From positions 62,001 through 126,000 of the forward strand of contig NZ_JAQZSM010000012.1 of NCBI RefSeq assembly GCF_028745735.1: DNA of 64,000 nucleotides, in the 5' to 3' direction. The DNA is from Roseinatronobacter alkalisoli (GTDB lineage Bacteria; Pseudomonadota; Alphaproteobacteria; Rhodobacterales; Rhodobacteraceae). The position numbers and the translations under genes were made by a program. Within the stretch, counting starts at the first letter, position 1. Every line of letters starts with the position of its first letter. The notes below the pieces were generated by a model that saw nothing but the letters and a program-made list of their open reading frames with translations, ran no database searches and had not been told where the DNA came from. This document shows positions 27,636-37,303 of the stretch, piece by piece.

Positions 27636-28841
27636 ATGGACCATCGCACAGATGTTTTGATCCACACGTCCCCCGCCGCGCAAAACCATGACGGGGGCGA
27701 AGCGCTGCCCCAACGCAAGCGCCGCTTCGGGTTTAACCTGTCGCCACTGAATCAGCGGCGCTGGCACAATTTCAAGGCCAATCGCCGCGCGCTCTGGTCC
27801 TTGATCATTCTGCTGGTGTTATACGGGCTTTCGCTGTTTGCCGAATTTATCGCCAATGACCGGCCCATCGTGATCAATTACCGCGGCGGATATTACTTTC
27901 CGATCCATAATTTCTATCCCGAAACGGCCTTCGGCGGGGATTTCAGGACAGAGGCTGTGTATCGCGACAGTGAAGTGCAATGCCTGATCCAAACAGGCGG
28001 GGCCGAACTGTGCCTTGATGCCCCGCGCGAAGCAATGGAACAGGCCGAAGCAACCGGCATGGTGGACGGGCAGGAAATTGTCGCGGGCTGGATGGTCTGG
28101 CCGCTGATTCCCTATTCCTATAACACCGTCAATGACATTGGCCGCGCCGCCCCGTCGCCGCCCGAAAGCCGCCACTGGCTGGGCACGGATGGCACCGCGC
28201 GCGATGTGCTGGCGCGCATTATCTACGGGTTCCGCCTGTCCATCACCTTCGCGCTGGTGGTCACGGCGCTGACATCGGTGATCGGCATTGCCGCGGGGGC
28301 GGTGCAGGGATTTTTTGGGGGGCTGCTGGATTTGTTGTTCCAGCGCGTGATTGAACTTTGGACATCGGTGCCGTCGCTTTACATCATCATTATCGTGTCC
28401 TCGATGGTCATGATGAATTTCTGGTTGCTGGTGTTCCTGATGACGCTGTTTGGCTGGACCGGTCTTGTGGGCGTGGTCCGCGCGGAATTCCTGCGCGCGC
28501 GCAATTTCGAATATGTCCGCGCCGCACGCGCACTGGGCGTGTCCAACACCACGATCATGTTCCGCCATGTCCTGCCCAATGCGATGGTGGCCACGCTGAC
28601 ATTCCTGCCCTTCATTGTGACCGGTGTTATCGGGTCGCTTGCCGCGCTGGATTTTCTGGGCTTCGGTCTGCCGTCATCGGCACCCAGCCTTGGGGAAATG
28701 ACGCTTCAGGCCAAGAATAACCTGCAAGCGCCATGGCTTGGCTTTAGTGCCTTCTTCACCTTTGCGATCATGCTGTCGCTGCTGGTGTTCATATTTGAGG
28801 GCGTGCGCGACGCCTTCGACCCGCGAAAGACCTTTTCATGA
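27636..28841 (+). CDS. yejE: Microcin C/peptide ABC transporter permease YejE
   Basis: The second permease subunit, 401 residues. It opens with a cytoplasmic stretch of about 45 residues and NQRRWHNFKANRRALWSL, then a first membrane segment and a large periplasmic loop with PYSYNTVND and HWLGTDGTARDVLARIIYG, as in YejE/OppC. Four to five further membrane segments follow, with an EAA loop (AARALGVSNTTIMFRHVLPN). It begins three bases after yejB and overlaps yejF by four bases (ATGA), so stoichiometric translation is expected. Confidence 0.94.
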   Translation: MDHRTDVLIHTSPAAQNHDGGEALPQRKRRFGFNLSPLNQRRWHNFKANRRALWSLIILLVLYGLSLFAEFIANDRPIVINYRGGYYFPIHNFYPETAFGGDFRTEAVYRDSEVQCLIQTGGAELCLDAPREAMEQAEATGMVDGQEIVAGWMVWPLIPYSYNTVNDIGRAAPSPPESRHWLGTDGTARDVLARIIYGFRLSITFALVVTALTSVIGIAAGAVQGFFGGLLDLLFQRVIELWTSVPSLYIIIIVSSMVMMNFWLLVFLMTLFGWTGLVGVVRAEFLRARNFEYVRAARALGVSNTTIMFRHVLPNAMVATLTFLPFIVTGVIGSLAALDFLGFGLPSSAPSLGEMTLQAKNNLQAPWLGFSAFFTFAIMLSLLVFIFEGVRDAFDPRKTFS

Positions 28842-30442
28842 CGCGTATTCTGGCTGTTGAAAACCTGTCCGTAACCTTCACGCAGGCGGGCCATGCGGTG
28901 CCCGCTGTGCGCGGGGTGTCGTTCCATGTCGACAAGGGCGAAACCGTTGCGATTGTGGGCGAATCCGGTTCGGGGAAATCCGTCACGGCATTGTCCACAG
29001 TGGGCCTGTTGCCGGATTCCGCGCAGGTGGCGGGGTCGGTCACGTTCAAGGGGCGCGAACTTGTGGGCGCAAGCGACAAGGTTCTGCGGCAAGTGCGGGG
29101 CAATGATATCAGTTTCATCTTTCAGGAACCGATGACCTCGTTGAACCCGCTGCACACGATCGAAAAACAGATTACCGAAAGCCTGACCCTGCATCAGGGG
29201 CTGTCGGGGGCGCCGGCGCGCGCGCGGGTGCTGGAATTGCTGGACAAGGTTGGCATTCGGGATGCCGAAAGCCGCATGTCGGCCTATCCGCACCAATTGT
29301 CGGGCGGGCAGCGGCAGCGGGTGATGATCGCCATGGCGTTGGCCAACGGGCCGGAATTGCTGGTGGCAGATGAACCGACCACCGCGCTGGATGTCACCAT
29401 TCAGGCGCAAATTCTTGAATTGTTGGTGGATCTGAAACGCGCTGAGGGGATGAGTCTGTTGTTCATTACCCATGATCTGAACATTGTACGCCGCTTTGCT
29501 GACCGGGTTTGTGTCATGCAGGGGGGCGAAATTGTTGAACAAGGCCCGACTGCGCAGATATTCGCGGACCCCCAGCACCCGTATACGCGCAAATTACTGG
29601 CGGCGGAATCAACCGGCACGCCTGACCCCGTGCCCGAAAATGCGCCCGAAATCCTGAAAACCGACGGGCTGCGCATCTGGTTTCCTATCCAGCGCGGGTT
29701 TCTGCGCCGCACTGTGGGCCATGTGAAGGCGGTCAATCAGGCCAGCCTGACCCTGCATGCGGGCGAAACCCTGGGCGTTGTGGGCGAATCCGGGTCTGGC
29801 AAGACAACGCTGGCGCTGGCCATCCTGCGGCTGATTTCCAGCAAGGGGCCGATTGTGTTCAACGGTGCAGATATTCAAGGGCGAAAATTCAAGGATCTGC
29901 GCGCGTTGCGGCGCGATTTGCAGATCGTGTTTCAGGACCCGTTCGGCAGCCTGTCACCGCGCATGACAATCGAACAGATCATTGCCGAGGGCCTGGGCGT
30001 GCATGGTGTGCCATCGGGGCGGTCGTCGCGCGAACTGGTCGCCGAAATCATGGAGGAAGTGGGCCTGAACCCCGCCACCATGGAACGCTACCCGCATGAA
30101 TTTTCGGGCGGGCAGCGTCAGCGCATTGCAATTGCCCGCGCCATGATCCTGCGCCCGAAGCTGGTGGTACTGGACGAACCGACATCGGCGCTGGACATGA
30201 CAGTGCAGGTTCAGATTGTCGAATTGCTGCGCAATCTGCAGCGCAAGCATGGGCTGGCCTATCTGTTCATCAGCCACGATCTGCGCGTTGTGCGCGCGCT
30301 GTCTCATAAGGTGATGGTGATGAAACAGGGGGACGTGGTCGAAGCCGGGCCGATTGATCAGGTGTTCGACGCCCCAAGCCATGAATATACACGCCAGTTG
30401 CTCGCTGCTGCCTTTGATATCACGGCGATTGGCGCCGCCTGA
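28838..30442 (+). CDS. yejF: Duplicated ABC ATPase of the peptide importer, YejF-like
   Basis: This 534-residue protein holds two complete ATPase domains in one chain. Each has Walker A (GESGSGKSV, then GESGSGKTT), a signature (LSGGQRQR, then FSGGQRQR) and Walker B ([12 protein letters not shown], then [12 protein letters not shown]). Each also has an oligopeptide-type C-terminal extension with HPYT or HEYT. It energises YejB-YejE. The start overlaps the yejE stop. A glycosyltransferase gene follows after 22 bases and may be read through, although the function does not connect. Confidence 0.95.
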   Translation: MTRILAVENLSVTFTQAGHAVPAVRGVSFHVDKGETVAIVGESGSGKSVTALSTVGLLPDSAQVAGSVTFKGRELVGASDKVLRQVRGNDISFIFQEPMTSLNPLHTIEKQITESLTLHQGLSGAPARARVLELLDKVGIRDAESRMSAYPHQLSGGQRQRVMIAMALANGPELLVADEPTTALDVTIQAQILELLVDLKRAEGMSLLFITHDLNIVRRFADRVCVMQGGEIVEQGPTAQIFADPQHPYTRKLLAAESTGTPDPVPENAPEILKTDGLRIWFPIQRGFLRRTVGHVKAVNQASLTLHAGETLGVVGESGSGKTTLALAILRLISSKGPIVFNGADIQGRKFKDLRALRRDLQIVFQDPFGSLSPRMTIEQIIAEGLGVHGVPSGRSSRELVAEIMEEVGLNPATMERYPHEFSGGQRQRIAIARAMILRPKLVVLDEPTSALDMTVQVQIVELLRNLQRKHGLAYLFISHDLRVVRALSHKVMVMKQGDVVEAGPIDQVFDAPSHEYTRQLLAAAFDITAIGAA

Positions 30443-30464
30443 TACCGGCAAAAAGGGGGGGGTG

Positions 30465-31679
30465 ATGAAAATACTGTTCGTGCATCAGAATTTCCCCGGT
30501 CAGTTCAGGCATCTGGCCCCGACACTTGCGCAGCGCGGGCATCATGTCATCGCGCTGACCGCAGAACAGAATACCCAGCAAACGCCGTTGCGCAGCTATC
30601 GCTACCCCATGCCCGACCCAGCGCCCGACCCGCGGCAATCGCGTCTGGGCACCACCTATACCGCGATGACGGATCGCGCCCACCGTGCCGCGCGTGCGGC
30701 AGTACAATTGCGCGACAATATAGGGTTCAGCCCAGATGTGGTGTTCGGGCATTCCGGTTGGGGGGAAACCCTGTTCCTGCGTGAAGTCTGGCCGGATGCC
30801 CGCCATCTGGTATATGCGGAATTCTATTACGCGACCAAGGGGCTGGATGTGGGGTTTGACCCTGAATTCAGCCGCAGTGACATTGGCGGGCAGTTTTCCG
30901 TTGTGGCACGTCAAGCCCATCTGGCGCTGTCCATGGTGCAGGCCGATGCGGCATTGTCGCCGACAGAATGGCAGGCTGACAGCTTTCCGCCGGTTTTCCG
31001 GGATAAGATCACCATCACCCATGATGGCATCGACACTGATTCTCTGACCCCGGACCGGTCTGCGCATTATCAGGTTCCGGGCGGGCCGCTTCTGCATGCC
31101 GGTGACGAGGTTCTGACCTTTGTTGCCCGTAATCTGGAACCCTACCGGGGGGTGCATATCTTTTTGCGGGCCTTGCCGGACGTTCTGGCCGCGCGACCGG
31201 GTGCGCATGTTGTTATCGTCGGTGGCGATGGCGCCAGTTACGGGGCCGCGCCCCGCCACGGCAGTTGGAAAGACCAGTTTCTGCGCGAACTGGGCGGGCG
31301 GCTGGATATGTCGCGTGTGCATTTTACCGGGCGCGTGCCCTATGGTGATTTCGTTGCAATCATGCGCATCAGCCGTGTGCATGCTTATCTGACAGTGCCT
31401 TTCGTTCTGTCATGGTCCCTGCTGGAAGCCATGAGCATGGGCGCCTGTGTCATTGCATCGCGCACCGGCCCGGTGGAAGAGGTCATCACAGATGGCGGGA
31501 ACGGTCGTCTGGTGGATTTTTTCGACATTGATCACTGGTCAGAGATGCTGATTGATGCGCTGGAAGCCCCCCATCGCTATGACCAGATGCGTGCGAATGC
31601 CCGCCGCGCAATTGTTGAGAACTATGACCTGAAGCGGATTTGCCTGCCGCGCCTTGTCAAATTTGTCGAAGGCGGATGA
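30465..31679 (+). CDS. Glycosyltransferase family 4 protein
   Basis: This 404-residue GT-B fold enzyme starts MKILFVHQNFPGQFRHLAP, matching the GT4-type N-terminal domain that binds the acceptor. The C-terminal domain has YRGVHIFLRALP and VVIVGGDGASYG. It also has the donor-binding region LSWSLLEAMSMGACVIASRTGPVEEVI, with the E-x7-E type arrangement. The start at 30465 is set by a strong purine-rich ribosome site (AAAAGGGGGGGG). It converges with hemN, with 30 bases between stops. It probably adds a sugar to an envelope polysaccharide; the donor cannot be predicted. Confidence 0.88.
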   Translation: MKILFVHQNFPGQFRHLAPTLAQRGHHVIALTAEQNTQQTPLRSYRYPMPDPAPDPRQSRLGTTYTAMTDRAHRAARAAVQLRDNIGFSPDVVFGHSGWGETLFLREVWPDARHLVYAEFYYATKGLDVGFDPEFSRSDIGGQFSVVARQAHLALSMVQADAALSPTEWQADSFPPVFRDKITITHDGIDTDSLTPDRSAHYQVPGGPLLHAGDEVLTFVARNLEPYRGVHIFLRALPDVLAARPGAHVVIVGGDGASYGAAPRHGSWKDQFLRELGGRLDMSRVHFTGRVPYGDFVAIMRISRVHAYLTVPFVLSWSLLEAMSMGACVIASRTGPVEEVITDGGNGRLVDFFDIDHWSEMLIDALEAPHRYDQMRANARRAIVENYDLKRICLPRLVKFVEGG

Positions 31680-31709
31680 TTGCGAAGCGCGGCCAACCTT
31701 GCGGTTTTG

Positions 31710-33065
31710 TCAGACTGCTGAACTATGGCCTGCCTTCGCCATGGCGTATTCGTCGAAAATGGTGGCGATGATGCGCGTCAGCGGGCGGCCTTCTGCAGGG
31801 ATTTGCAACCCGTCTGACGTGCGTTGGACGAATTCGCCATATTTCTGCACTGCCAGATCAAACAGAGCATCAACTTCAGCCGGGCTGGCGTTGAAATCCT
31901 GAACCAGTTCGTTGCGATTGATGGCAAAATCACACATCAGCGATTCAATCGCGCGCCCGCGCCAGATGTCGGCAGGCGTGAAGATATGTCCGCGCGCGGT
32001 CGCAAACTGCCCCGCATGCACGGCTTTCTTCCAGTCCGCTGTTGCAGGCGCGTTCTGTGCATAGCCTTGTGGAAAGCGCGAAATCGACGACGCACCCAGC
32101 CCGATCAACACAGGCGATGTGTCATCGGTATAGCCCTGAAAATTGCGGCGCAATGTTCCTGCGGCTGCGGCTTTGGCCATGCTGTCATGGGGGCGGGCGA
32201 AGTGGTCGATGCCGATTTCGTCATACCCGTCCCACAGAAACAACCGCCGCGCCGTGTCAAAAAGATCCAGCCGTTCTTCGGGGCGTGGCAGGGTTTCGGA
32301 TGGAATCATCTGCTGACGCCGCGCCATCCATGGTACATGCGCATAGCCATAAAGCGCGACACGGTCGGGGTTCAGGGACAGAAGTTTCTGGACTGAATCG
32401 GAAATCCGTTTGGGCGTCTGATGGGGCAACCCATACAGAATATCGGCGTTCAGGCTGGCAATTCCGCGCGCGCGCAACCCGTCAACGGCCGCCTTGGTAA
32501 TCTCGAAACTCTGGTCGCGGCCGATGATTTTCTGGATTTCGGGGTCGAAATCCTGCACCCCGATGGATGCGCGGTTCATCCCCGCTGCAGCTAGTGCATC
32601 AAGGCGTTCGTCATCGATTTCGTTCGGGTCAATCTCGACGGAGAATTCGCCGCCATCGGCCAGTGGTGCTATGCTGAATACCAGCGCCGCAAGTTCACGC
32701 ATCTGCGCAGCGGGCAGCAGCGTGGGCGTGCCGCCACCCCAGTGCAGCCGCGACAGGTGCACCCCTTCGGGCAATATTGCGCGCAGCAGTTCCAGTTCCG
32801 CGCGCAGCGAATCGACATAGGCAAGCACGGGCGCATTGCTGCTGGTGCCCTGGGTGCGGCATGCGCAGAACCAGCACAATCTGCGGCAAAAGGGCACATG
32901 CAGGTAAAGCGACACCTCGCTTCCGGGCGGAATTTGCCCGATCCAGCCCGTGAATACACCCTCGCTCAGGCCGGTCCCGAACTGCGGTGCGGTCGGATAG
33001 CTGGTGTAACGCGGCACACGCGCGTCAAACAGTCCAAGCTTAGTAAGTTGCGAAAGATATGACAT
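31710..33065 (-). CDS. hemN: Oxygen-independent coproporphyrinogen III oxidase
   Basis: HemN makes protoporphyrinogen IX without oxygen using radical SAM chemistry. The 451-residue product has the CxxxCxxC cluster motif at C60, C64 and C67 (HVPFCRRLCWFCAC), plus RYTSYPTAPQF, the GGGTPTLL loop and the HemN-specific C-terminus. It is divergent from fnrL. An FNR box centred at 33108.5 and a TATATC/TATCCT -10 element at 33072-33079 put transcription start near 33067. That is two bases before the ATG at 33065, and no ribosome site is visible. The message is therefore probably leaderless and FnrL-activated. Confidence 0.96.
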   Translation of the reverse strand: MSYLSQLTKLGLFDARVPRYTSYPTAPQFGTGLSEGVFTGWIGQIPPGSEVSLYLHVPFCRRLCWFCACRTQGTSSNAPVLAYVDSLRAELELLRAILPEGVHLSRLHWGGGTPTLLPAAQMRELAALVFSIAPLADGGEFSVEIDPNEIDDERLDALAAAGMNRASIGVQDFDPEIQKIIGRDQSFEITKAAVDGLRARGIASLNADILYGLPHQTPKRISDSVQKLLSLNPDRVALYGYAHVPWMARRQQMIPSETLPRPEERLDLFDTARRLFLWDGYDEIGIDHFARPHDSMAKAAAAGTLRRNFQGYTDDTSPVLIGLGASSISRFPQGYAQNAPATADWKKAVHAGQFATARGHIFTPADIWRGRAIESLMCDFAINRNELVQDFNASPAEVDALFDLAVQKYGEFVQRTSDGLQIPAEGRPLTRIIATIFDEYAMAKAGHSSAV

Positions 33066-33071
33066 GGCTGT

Positions 33072-33115
33072 AGGATATATTTGTAATCAAATGAAACATC
33101 CTTGATGTAGATCAA
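33072..33115 (-). promoter_or_regulatory. FNR box plus -10 element of the hemN promoter, shared with fnrL
   Basis: The perfect palindrome TTGAT-GTAG-ATCAA lies at 33102-33115. On the minus strand a -10-like TATATC/TATCCT at 33072-33079 would give a start at about 33067, so the box is centred at about -41.5, the class II activator position. For fnrL the same box ends only six bases before the ATG, a position that suggests autorepression. Confidence 0.8.
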
Positions 33116-33121
33116 AAAATC

Positions 33122-33874
33122 ATGACCCGTGTGAAGCCAAAATTGCAGACGATCGGACATGACTGCACAGCATGTCCTATTCGCCACCGAGCGGTTTGCG
33201 CACGCTGCGAAGCCGATGAATTGCAGGTTCTTGAGAACATCAAGTATTATCGCAGCTTTGAAGCGGGGCAGACTGTCGTCTGGGCCGGTGACAACATGGA
33301 TTTTGTCGCATCCGTCGTGACCGGCATCGCAACGCTTAGCCAGACCATGGAAGACGGGCGCCGCCAGATGGTGGGTCTTTTGCTGCCATCGGATTTTGCG
33401 GGTCGTCCCGGACGCAGCACATCCGCCTATGATGTCACAGCGGCCACGAATCTGGTGATGTGTTGTTTTCGAAGAAAACCTTTTGAAGAACTTATGCTCA
33501 GCACGCCGCATATCGCCCAGCGCCTGCTGGAAATGACGCTGGATGAACTGGACGCAGCACGTGAATGGATGTTGCTTCTTGGGCGCAAGACCGCACGCGA
33601 AAAGATTGCAAGCCTGTTATGCATCATTGCGCGGCGGGATGCGTCCCTGCAACTTAGCCAGACGCATGGTGAACTGCGTTTTGACCTGCCGCTTACGCGC
33701 GAAGCAATGTCCGAGTATCTGGGCCTGACGCTGGAAACCGTAAGTCGCCAGATGTCCAGTTTGCGCAAGCAAGGGTTGATCATGACAGAAGGCAAGCGCC
33801 ACATCATCATCCCCGATTTTGACCAGCTTCTGGAAGAAACCGGCGATGATTCGGATGGTGGTTTTCTGGTCTGA
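33122..33874 (+). CDS. fnrL: Oxygen-responsive transcriptional regulator FnrL (Crp/Fnr family)
   Basis: This 250-residue Fe-S regulator is the anaerobic/micro-oxic switch of Rhodobacterales. N-terminal cysteines C15, C18, C26 and C29 and a later C114/C115 supply the four [4Fe-4S] ligands. A cyclic-nucleotide-like barrel follows, then a helix-turn-helix LTREAMSEYLGLTLETVSRQMSSL with the E-SR contacts that read TTGAT. No methionine follows until residue 59, so the start at 33122 is secure. It has no ribosome site and lies six bases after an FNR box. Its targets in this window are hemN, ccoN and ccoG. Confidence 0.95.
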   Translation: MTRVKPKLQTIGHDCTACPIRHRAVCARCEADELQVLENIKYYRSFEAGQTVVWAGDNMDFVASVVTGIATLSQTMEDGRRQMVGLLLPSDFAGRPGRSTSAYDVTAATNLVMCCFRRKPFEELMLSTPHIAQRLLEMTLDELDAAREWMLLLGRKTAREKIASLLCIIARRDASLQLSQTHGELRFDLPLTREAMSEYLGLTLETVSRQMSSLRKQGLIMTEGKRHIIIPDFDQLLEETGDDSDGGFLV

Positions 33875-34026
33875 TTCGCCGATTTCCTGAAGAATAATGG
33901 GTACGTAACCCATTCATTTTCACCATACGCCATGGAATCAACACAATTTTTGCGCCTTGTCGCCATCGAACCATTGTGAAGTCATCTTTACACTTAGGGT
34001 TGAATTGGCGCGTTGGGCGGGAACAG

Positions 34027-34497
34027 ATGTTCGATTGGGATTCGGATTTTGATGATCTGGTGTCGTATGACCAGAATCAGACTGTGGCCGCGCAGCGTGA
34101 CGGGCAAGGTCAGTTTTCAGGGCGTGGTATGGTTGTGCAGATGCTTGCCATCCTGTGTCTTGTGGTTACCGCACTGGTTCCGGGCAAATCCGGCACGGCA
34201 TCCGGTCCGGCGGTCATGTTCGCCGTGTCCGCCGTCCGGATGCACCCCCCGCCAGATGATGTGATGTCTATGCCCACCGGGTTGCGGACTTATTCCATAA
34301 CGGAGTTCCGCACCTTCATTAGCGGTATTGCCCTGCTGGGGGATGCGGAGCTGATAGCGTATGCCCGTATCACAGCGCGCGATCTTGACCATGCTGCCGG
34401 TCGCCCCACCACAGACTTCTTTCACGATGCCATGACCCTTTTGCAGATGGAAATGGCCCGACGCGGGTTGCAACCCGCGCCCGCTGGCCAGCCATAG
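34027..34497 (+). CDS. Small single-pass membrane protein of unknown function
   Basis: This 156-residue protein has no family I recognise. It starts with an acidic stretch (MFDWDSDFDDLVSYDQNQ), has one membrane helix at about residues 33-51, and ends in a soluble domain with DAELIAYARITARDLDHAAGRPTT-like helices and a Pro-rich tail. GGGCGGG precedes the ATG at 34027; an upstream ATG at 33976 is less likely. It lies between fnrL and a universal stress gene, and converges with the latter. The fnrL neighbourhood suggests a respiratory or redox role, but nothing in the sequence proves it. Confidence 0.6.
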   Translation: MFDWDSDFDDLVSYDQNQTVAAQRDGQGQFSGRGMVVQMLAILCLVVTALVPGKSGTASGPAVMFAVSAVRMHPPPDDVMSMPTGLRTYSITEFRTFISGIALLGDAELIAYARITARDLDHAAGRPTTDFFHDAMTLLQMEMARRGLQPAPAGQP

Positions 34498-34536
34498 CGC
34501 ATCGGCGCAAAACCGGTCCTCGGCTGCGCAACATGC

Positions 34537-35376
34537 TTAGTGCGCCAGAAACACCGCACAAGGCGTGTCCGCCAGCATGTCGCGTGTGGTGCCACCAAGG
34601 ATGGCTTCGCGCAGCCGCGATCGCCCATAGGCCCCCATTATCAGCAGATCAGCAGCCTGATCATTCAGGTGGCGGCGCAACACATCGCTGGTGCGTGGCA
34701 AGGTTTGCGCCAGCACGGACACATCCGCCTGAATTCCGTGCCGTGCCAGCATCTGCGCCAGCAACCCGCCGGGATCGGACCGTTCCGCGCCATGCGATGG
34801 GGGGGCAATGATGACCGTGTTCACCAGATCGGCCTGTTTCATGATCGGCAGCGCTGCGCGTGTGGCGTGCAGGGCTTCGTCGCTTTGGTTCCATGCCAGA
34901 ACCACCTTGTTGAATTCCGGCAGGTTGGGGCCAGGTTCGGGCAGCACAAGCACGGGCGCGTCCCCTTCGAATAATGCCGCTTCGATGATCACCTCATCCT
35001 GTGGACCGCGCCCCGGACCATAGGGCAGTGGCAGCACGACCAGATCAGAAAACCGTGCTTTCAGCCCAACATAGGAGGTGATGCCGCCCAGCGACAGAAC
35101 CGCGCTGTCCGTGCCCCAGCGGATATCGCTGCCGCGCAGGCTTTCGCGCGCCTTCTCTTCCAGGGCATTGGCGGTTGCCTTGGCCGCATCAAGCGAATCC
35201 TGATAGATGATCGCGGGTGCCCCGGCATAGAATCCCATGCTTTGGGTTGAATCGATACCCATGCAGCAGACTTCCAGATGGGCATCAAGCCGTCGGGCAA
35301 GGGCGATTGCGGATTGCAGCAGGGGCTGAAGCCCCGTTTCGGAAGCGATGAAGGTAACCAGCGATTTATATGGCAT
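34537..35376 (-). CDS. Universal stress protein, tandem UspA domains
   Basis: This 279-residue cytoplasmic protein has two UspA folds. The second keeps the ATP-binding glycine motif in GAYGRSRLREAILGGTTRDML; the first is degenerate. AAAGGAG lies seven bases before the ATG, a strong ribosome site. The gene is divergent from ccoN, and the shared 311-base gap contains two FNR-like sites. Induction under low oxygen would fit the behaviour of related proteins in other bacteria, but the sites lie closer to the cco side. The precise role cannot be read. Confidence 0.88.
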   Translation of the reverse strand: MPYKSLVTFIASETGLQPLLQSAIALARRLDAHLEVCCMGIDSTQSMGFYAGAPAIIYQDSLDAAKATANALEEKARESLRGSDIRWGTDSAVLSLGGITSYVGLKARFSDLVVLPLPYGPGRGPQDEVIIEAALFEGDAPVLVLPEPGPNLPEFNKVVLAWNQSDEALHATRAALPIMKQADLVNTVIIAPPSHGAERSDPGGLLAQMLARHGIQADVSVLAQTLPRTSDVLRRHLNDQAADLLIMGAYGRSRLREAILGGTTRDMLADTPCAVFLAH

Positions 35377-35546
35377 CGTAAACTCCTTTCCTGAAGCATG
35401 TCGCGGAAAACGGACAAGCGTTTGTTACGAGCACAGGCGCAGAATCATACGCCCTGCACCGCAATGCAACATCCGGTTCGTCACAAGATGCTTCACCCTT
35501 CGCGGGCAAGACCCCTGCAGCATGCCCGAATTCCGCACGCCAGACA

Positions 35547-35560
35547 TTGATCTGAAGCAA
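35547..35560 (+). promoter_or_regulatory. FNR-like box, distal, upstream of ccoN
   Basis: TTGAT-CTGA-AGCAA differs from the TTGAT-N4-ATCAA consensus at one position. It lies 128 bases before ccoN and in phase with a second site 33 bases downstream. Confidence 0.6.
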
Positions 35561-35579
35561 ATGATTTCAGGCGCTGAAA

Positions 35580-35593
35580 TTGACCTGAATCAA
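35580..35593 (+). promoter_or_regulatory. FNR-like box, proximal, upstream of ccoN
   Basis: TTGAC-CTGA-ATCAA differs from consensus at one position. It is centred about 100 bases before the ccoN ATG. If it acts at -41.5, transcription starts near 35628. Confidence 0.7.
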
Positions 35594-35687
35594 AGTTTTT
35601 GACAGCATCCCGTGACAAAACGCACCATGCAAAACTGTCCGTGCTATCGTTAGTAAGGTGGCAGGATGATAAAAAGGGACGCAGATC

Positions 35688-37292
35688 ATGTGGGACTACT
35701 TGAAGCTTGCTGTTCTGGGGGTTGTCGTGGTTGTCGCTGCGATTGCTGCCAGCATGGCACGCGATTTGCCTTATCTGGTCCACATGCTGGTGATCATGCT
35801 TGCAGCAGCGATTACCTTCGTGTGGCAGATCCGCCGTGCCGGAGAGCCGGTTTCGGCGGCGAATCCGAATGAATATATGGATGGCCCCGTTCGCTTTGGC
35901 GTGGTTGCGACGGCCTTTTGGGGGGTAGTCGGTTTTCTGGTCGGGGTTGTTATCGCATTCCAGCTGGCCTGGCCGGACCTGAACTTTCAATGGGCGCAAG
36001 GCTATCTGAATTTCGGGCGTCTGCGTCCGCTGCACACCTCGGCGGTGATTTTCGCGTTCGGGGGCAATGCCCTGATCGCCACGGCATTTTATGTCGTTCA
36101 ACGCACATCCGCCGCGCGGCTTTGGGGGGGCGGTCTGGCATGGTTCGTGTTCTGGGGCTATCAGATTTTCATCGTCATGGCCGCAACAGGCTATGTTCTG
36201 GGGTCAACCCAGGGGAATGAATATGCCGAACCCGAATGGCTGACTGACCTGTGGCTGACTATCGTGTGGGTTGCGTTTCTGGCGGTTTATATGGGCACGG
36301 TCATCAACCGTCGTGAACCACATATCTATGTGGCCAACTGGTTCTACATCTCCTTTATTGTCACAGTTGCGATGCTGCACCTTGTCAATAACGCGGCGAT
36401 TCCGGTTTCAGTATTCGGGTCGAAATCCATTCCTGTCTGGTCTGGTGTACAATCTGCCATGATCCAGTGGTGGTATGGCCATAACGCTGTGGGCTTCTTC
36501 CTGACGGCGGGTTTCCTGGGCATGATGTATTACTTCATCCCGAAACAGGCAGAGCGTCCGGTCTACAGCTATAAACTGTCGATCATGCATTTCTGGGCGC
36601 TGATCTTCCTGTATATCTGGGCCGGTCCGCACCATCTGCACTATACCGCACTTCCCGACTGGGCGCAGACGCTGGGCATGACATTTTCGATCATGCTGTG
36701 GATGCCGTCCTGGGGCGGTATGATCAATGGTCTGATGACGCTTTCGGGTGCCTGGGACAAGCTGCGCACCGACCCGATCATCCGCATGATGGTGGTGGCT
36801 GTGGGCTTCTATGGCATGGCCACGTTTGAAGGGCCGATGATGTCGATCAAGGCGGTCAACAGCCTGTCGCATTACACTGACTGGACGATTGGCCATGTGC
36901 ATTCAGGTGCGTTGGGCTGGAACGGTATGATCACCTTCGGCGCGCTTTACTATCTGGTGCCGAGACTGTGGCAACGCGAAAGGCTGTACAGTCTGCGGCT
37001 GGTAAGCTGGCATTTCTGGCTGGCCACGATCGGGATCGTTCTTTACGCGGCCTCGATGTGGGTGACCGGCATCATGGAAGGTCTGATGTGGCGCGAAGTT
37101 GATGCGCAGGGTTTCCTTGTGAATTCGTTCGCTGACACGGTTGCTGCGAAGTTCCCGATGTACGTGGTGCGCGGGCTGGGTGGGGTTCTGTTCCTGCTGG
37201 GCGCGATCATCATGTGCTATAACCTGTGGAAAACTGTGACGAGCACGGCGGAAAGACAACCCGCCCGCGCCGCCGCAGTGCCCGCTGAATAA
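35688..37292 (+). CDS. ccoN: Cytochrome cbb3 oxidase subunit I
   Basis: CcoN is the catalytic haem-copper subunit that reduces oxygen at high affinity. The 534-residue, roughly 12-helix protein keeps the haem and CuB histidines: [32 protein letters not shown] and the pair in [14 protein letters not shown]. The start [11 protein letters not shown] matches Rhodobacter CcoN. It leads ccoNOQP, with 11 bases before ccoO. Two FNR-like sites upstream indicate induction at low oxygen by FnrL. Confidence 0.97.
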   Translation: MWDYLKLAVLGVVVVVAAIAASMARDLPYLVHMLVIMLAAAITFVWQIRRAGEPVSAANPNEYMDGPVRFGVVATAFWGVVGFLVGVVIAFQLAWPDLNFQWAQGYLNFGRLRPLHTSAVIFAFGGNALIATAFYVVQRTSAARLWGGGLAWFVFWGYQIFIVMAATGYVLGSTQGNEYAEPEWLTDLWLTIVWVAFLAVYMGTVINRREPHIYVANWFYISFIVTVAMLHLVNNAAIPVSVFGSKSIPVWSGVQSAMIQWWYGHNAVGFFLTAGFLGMMYYFIPKQAERPVYSYKLSIMHFWALIFLYIWAGPHHLHYTALPDWAQTLGMTFSIMLWMPSWGGMINGLMTLSGAWDKLRTDPIIRMMVVAVGFYGMATFEGPMMSIKAVNSLSHYTDWTIGHVHSGALGWNGMITFGALYYLVPRLWQRERLYSLRLVSWHFWLATIGIVLYAASMWVTGIMEGLMWREVDAQGFLVNSFADTVAAKFPMYVVRGLGGVLFLLGAIIMCYNLWKTVTSTAERQPARAAAVPAE

Positions 37293-37303
37293 CGGAGGGC
37301 GTG

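Larger units (their letters stand above)
35377..35687. other. Divergent control region between the stress protein gene and ccoN
   Basis: These 311 bases hold no gene. They contain two FNR-like sites 33 bases apart, centred at 35553.5 and 35586.5 (about three helical turns). The remainder upstream of 35540 shows nothing I can identify. A weak AGGGA ribosome site lies before ccoN. Confidence 0.6.
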
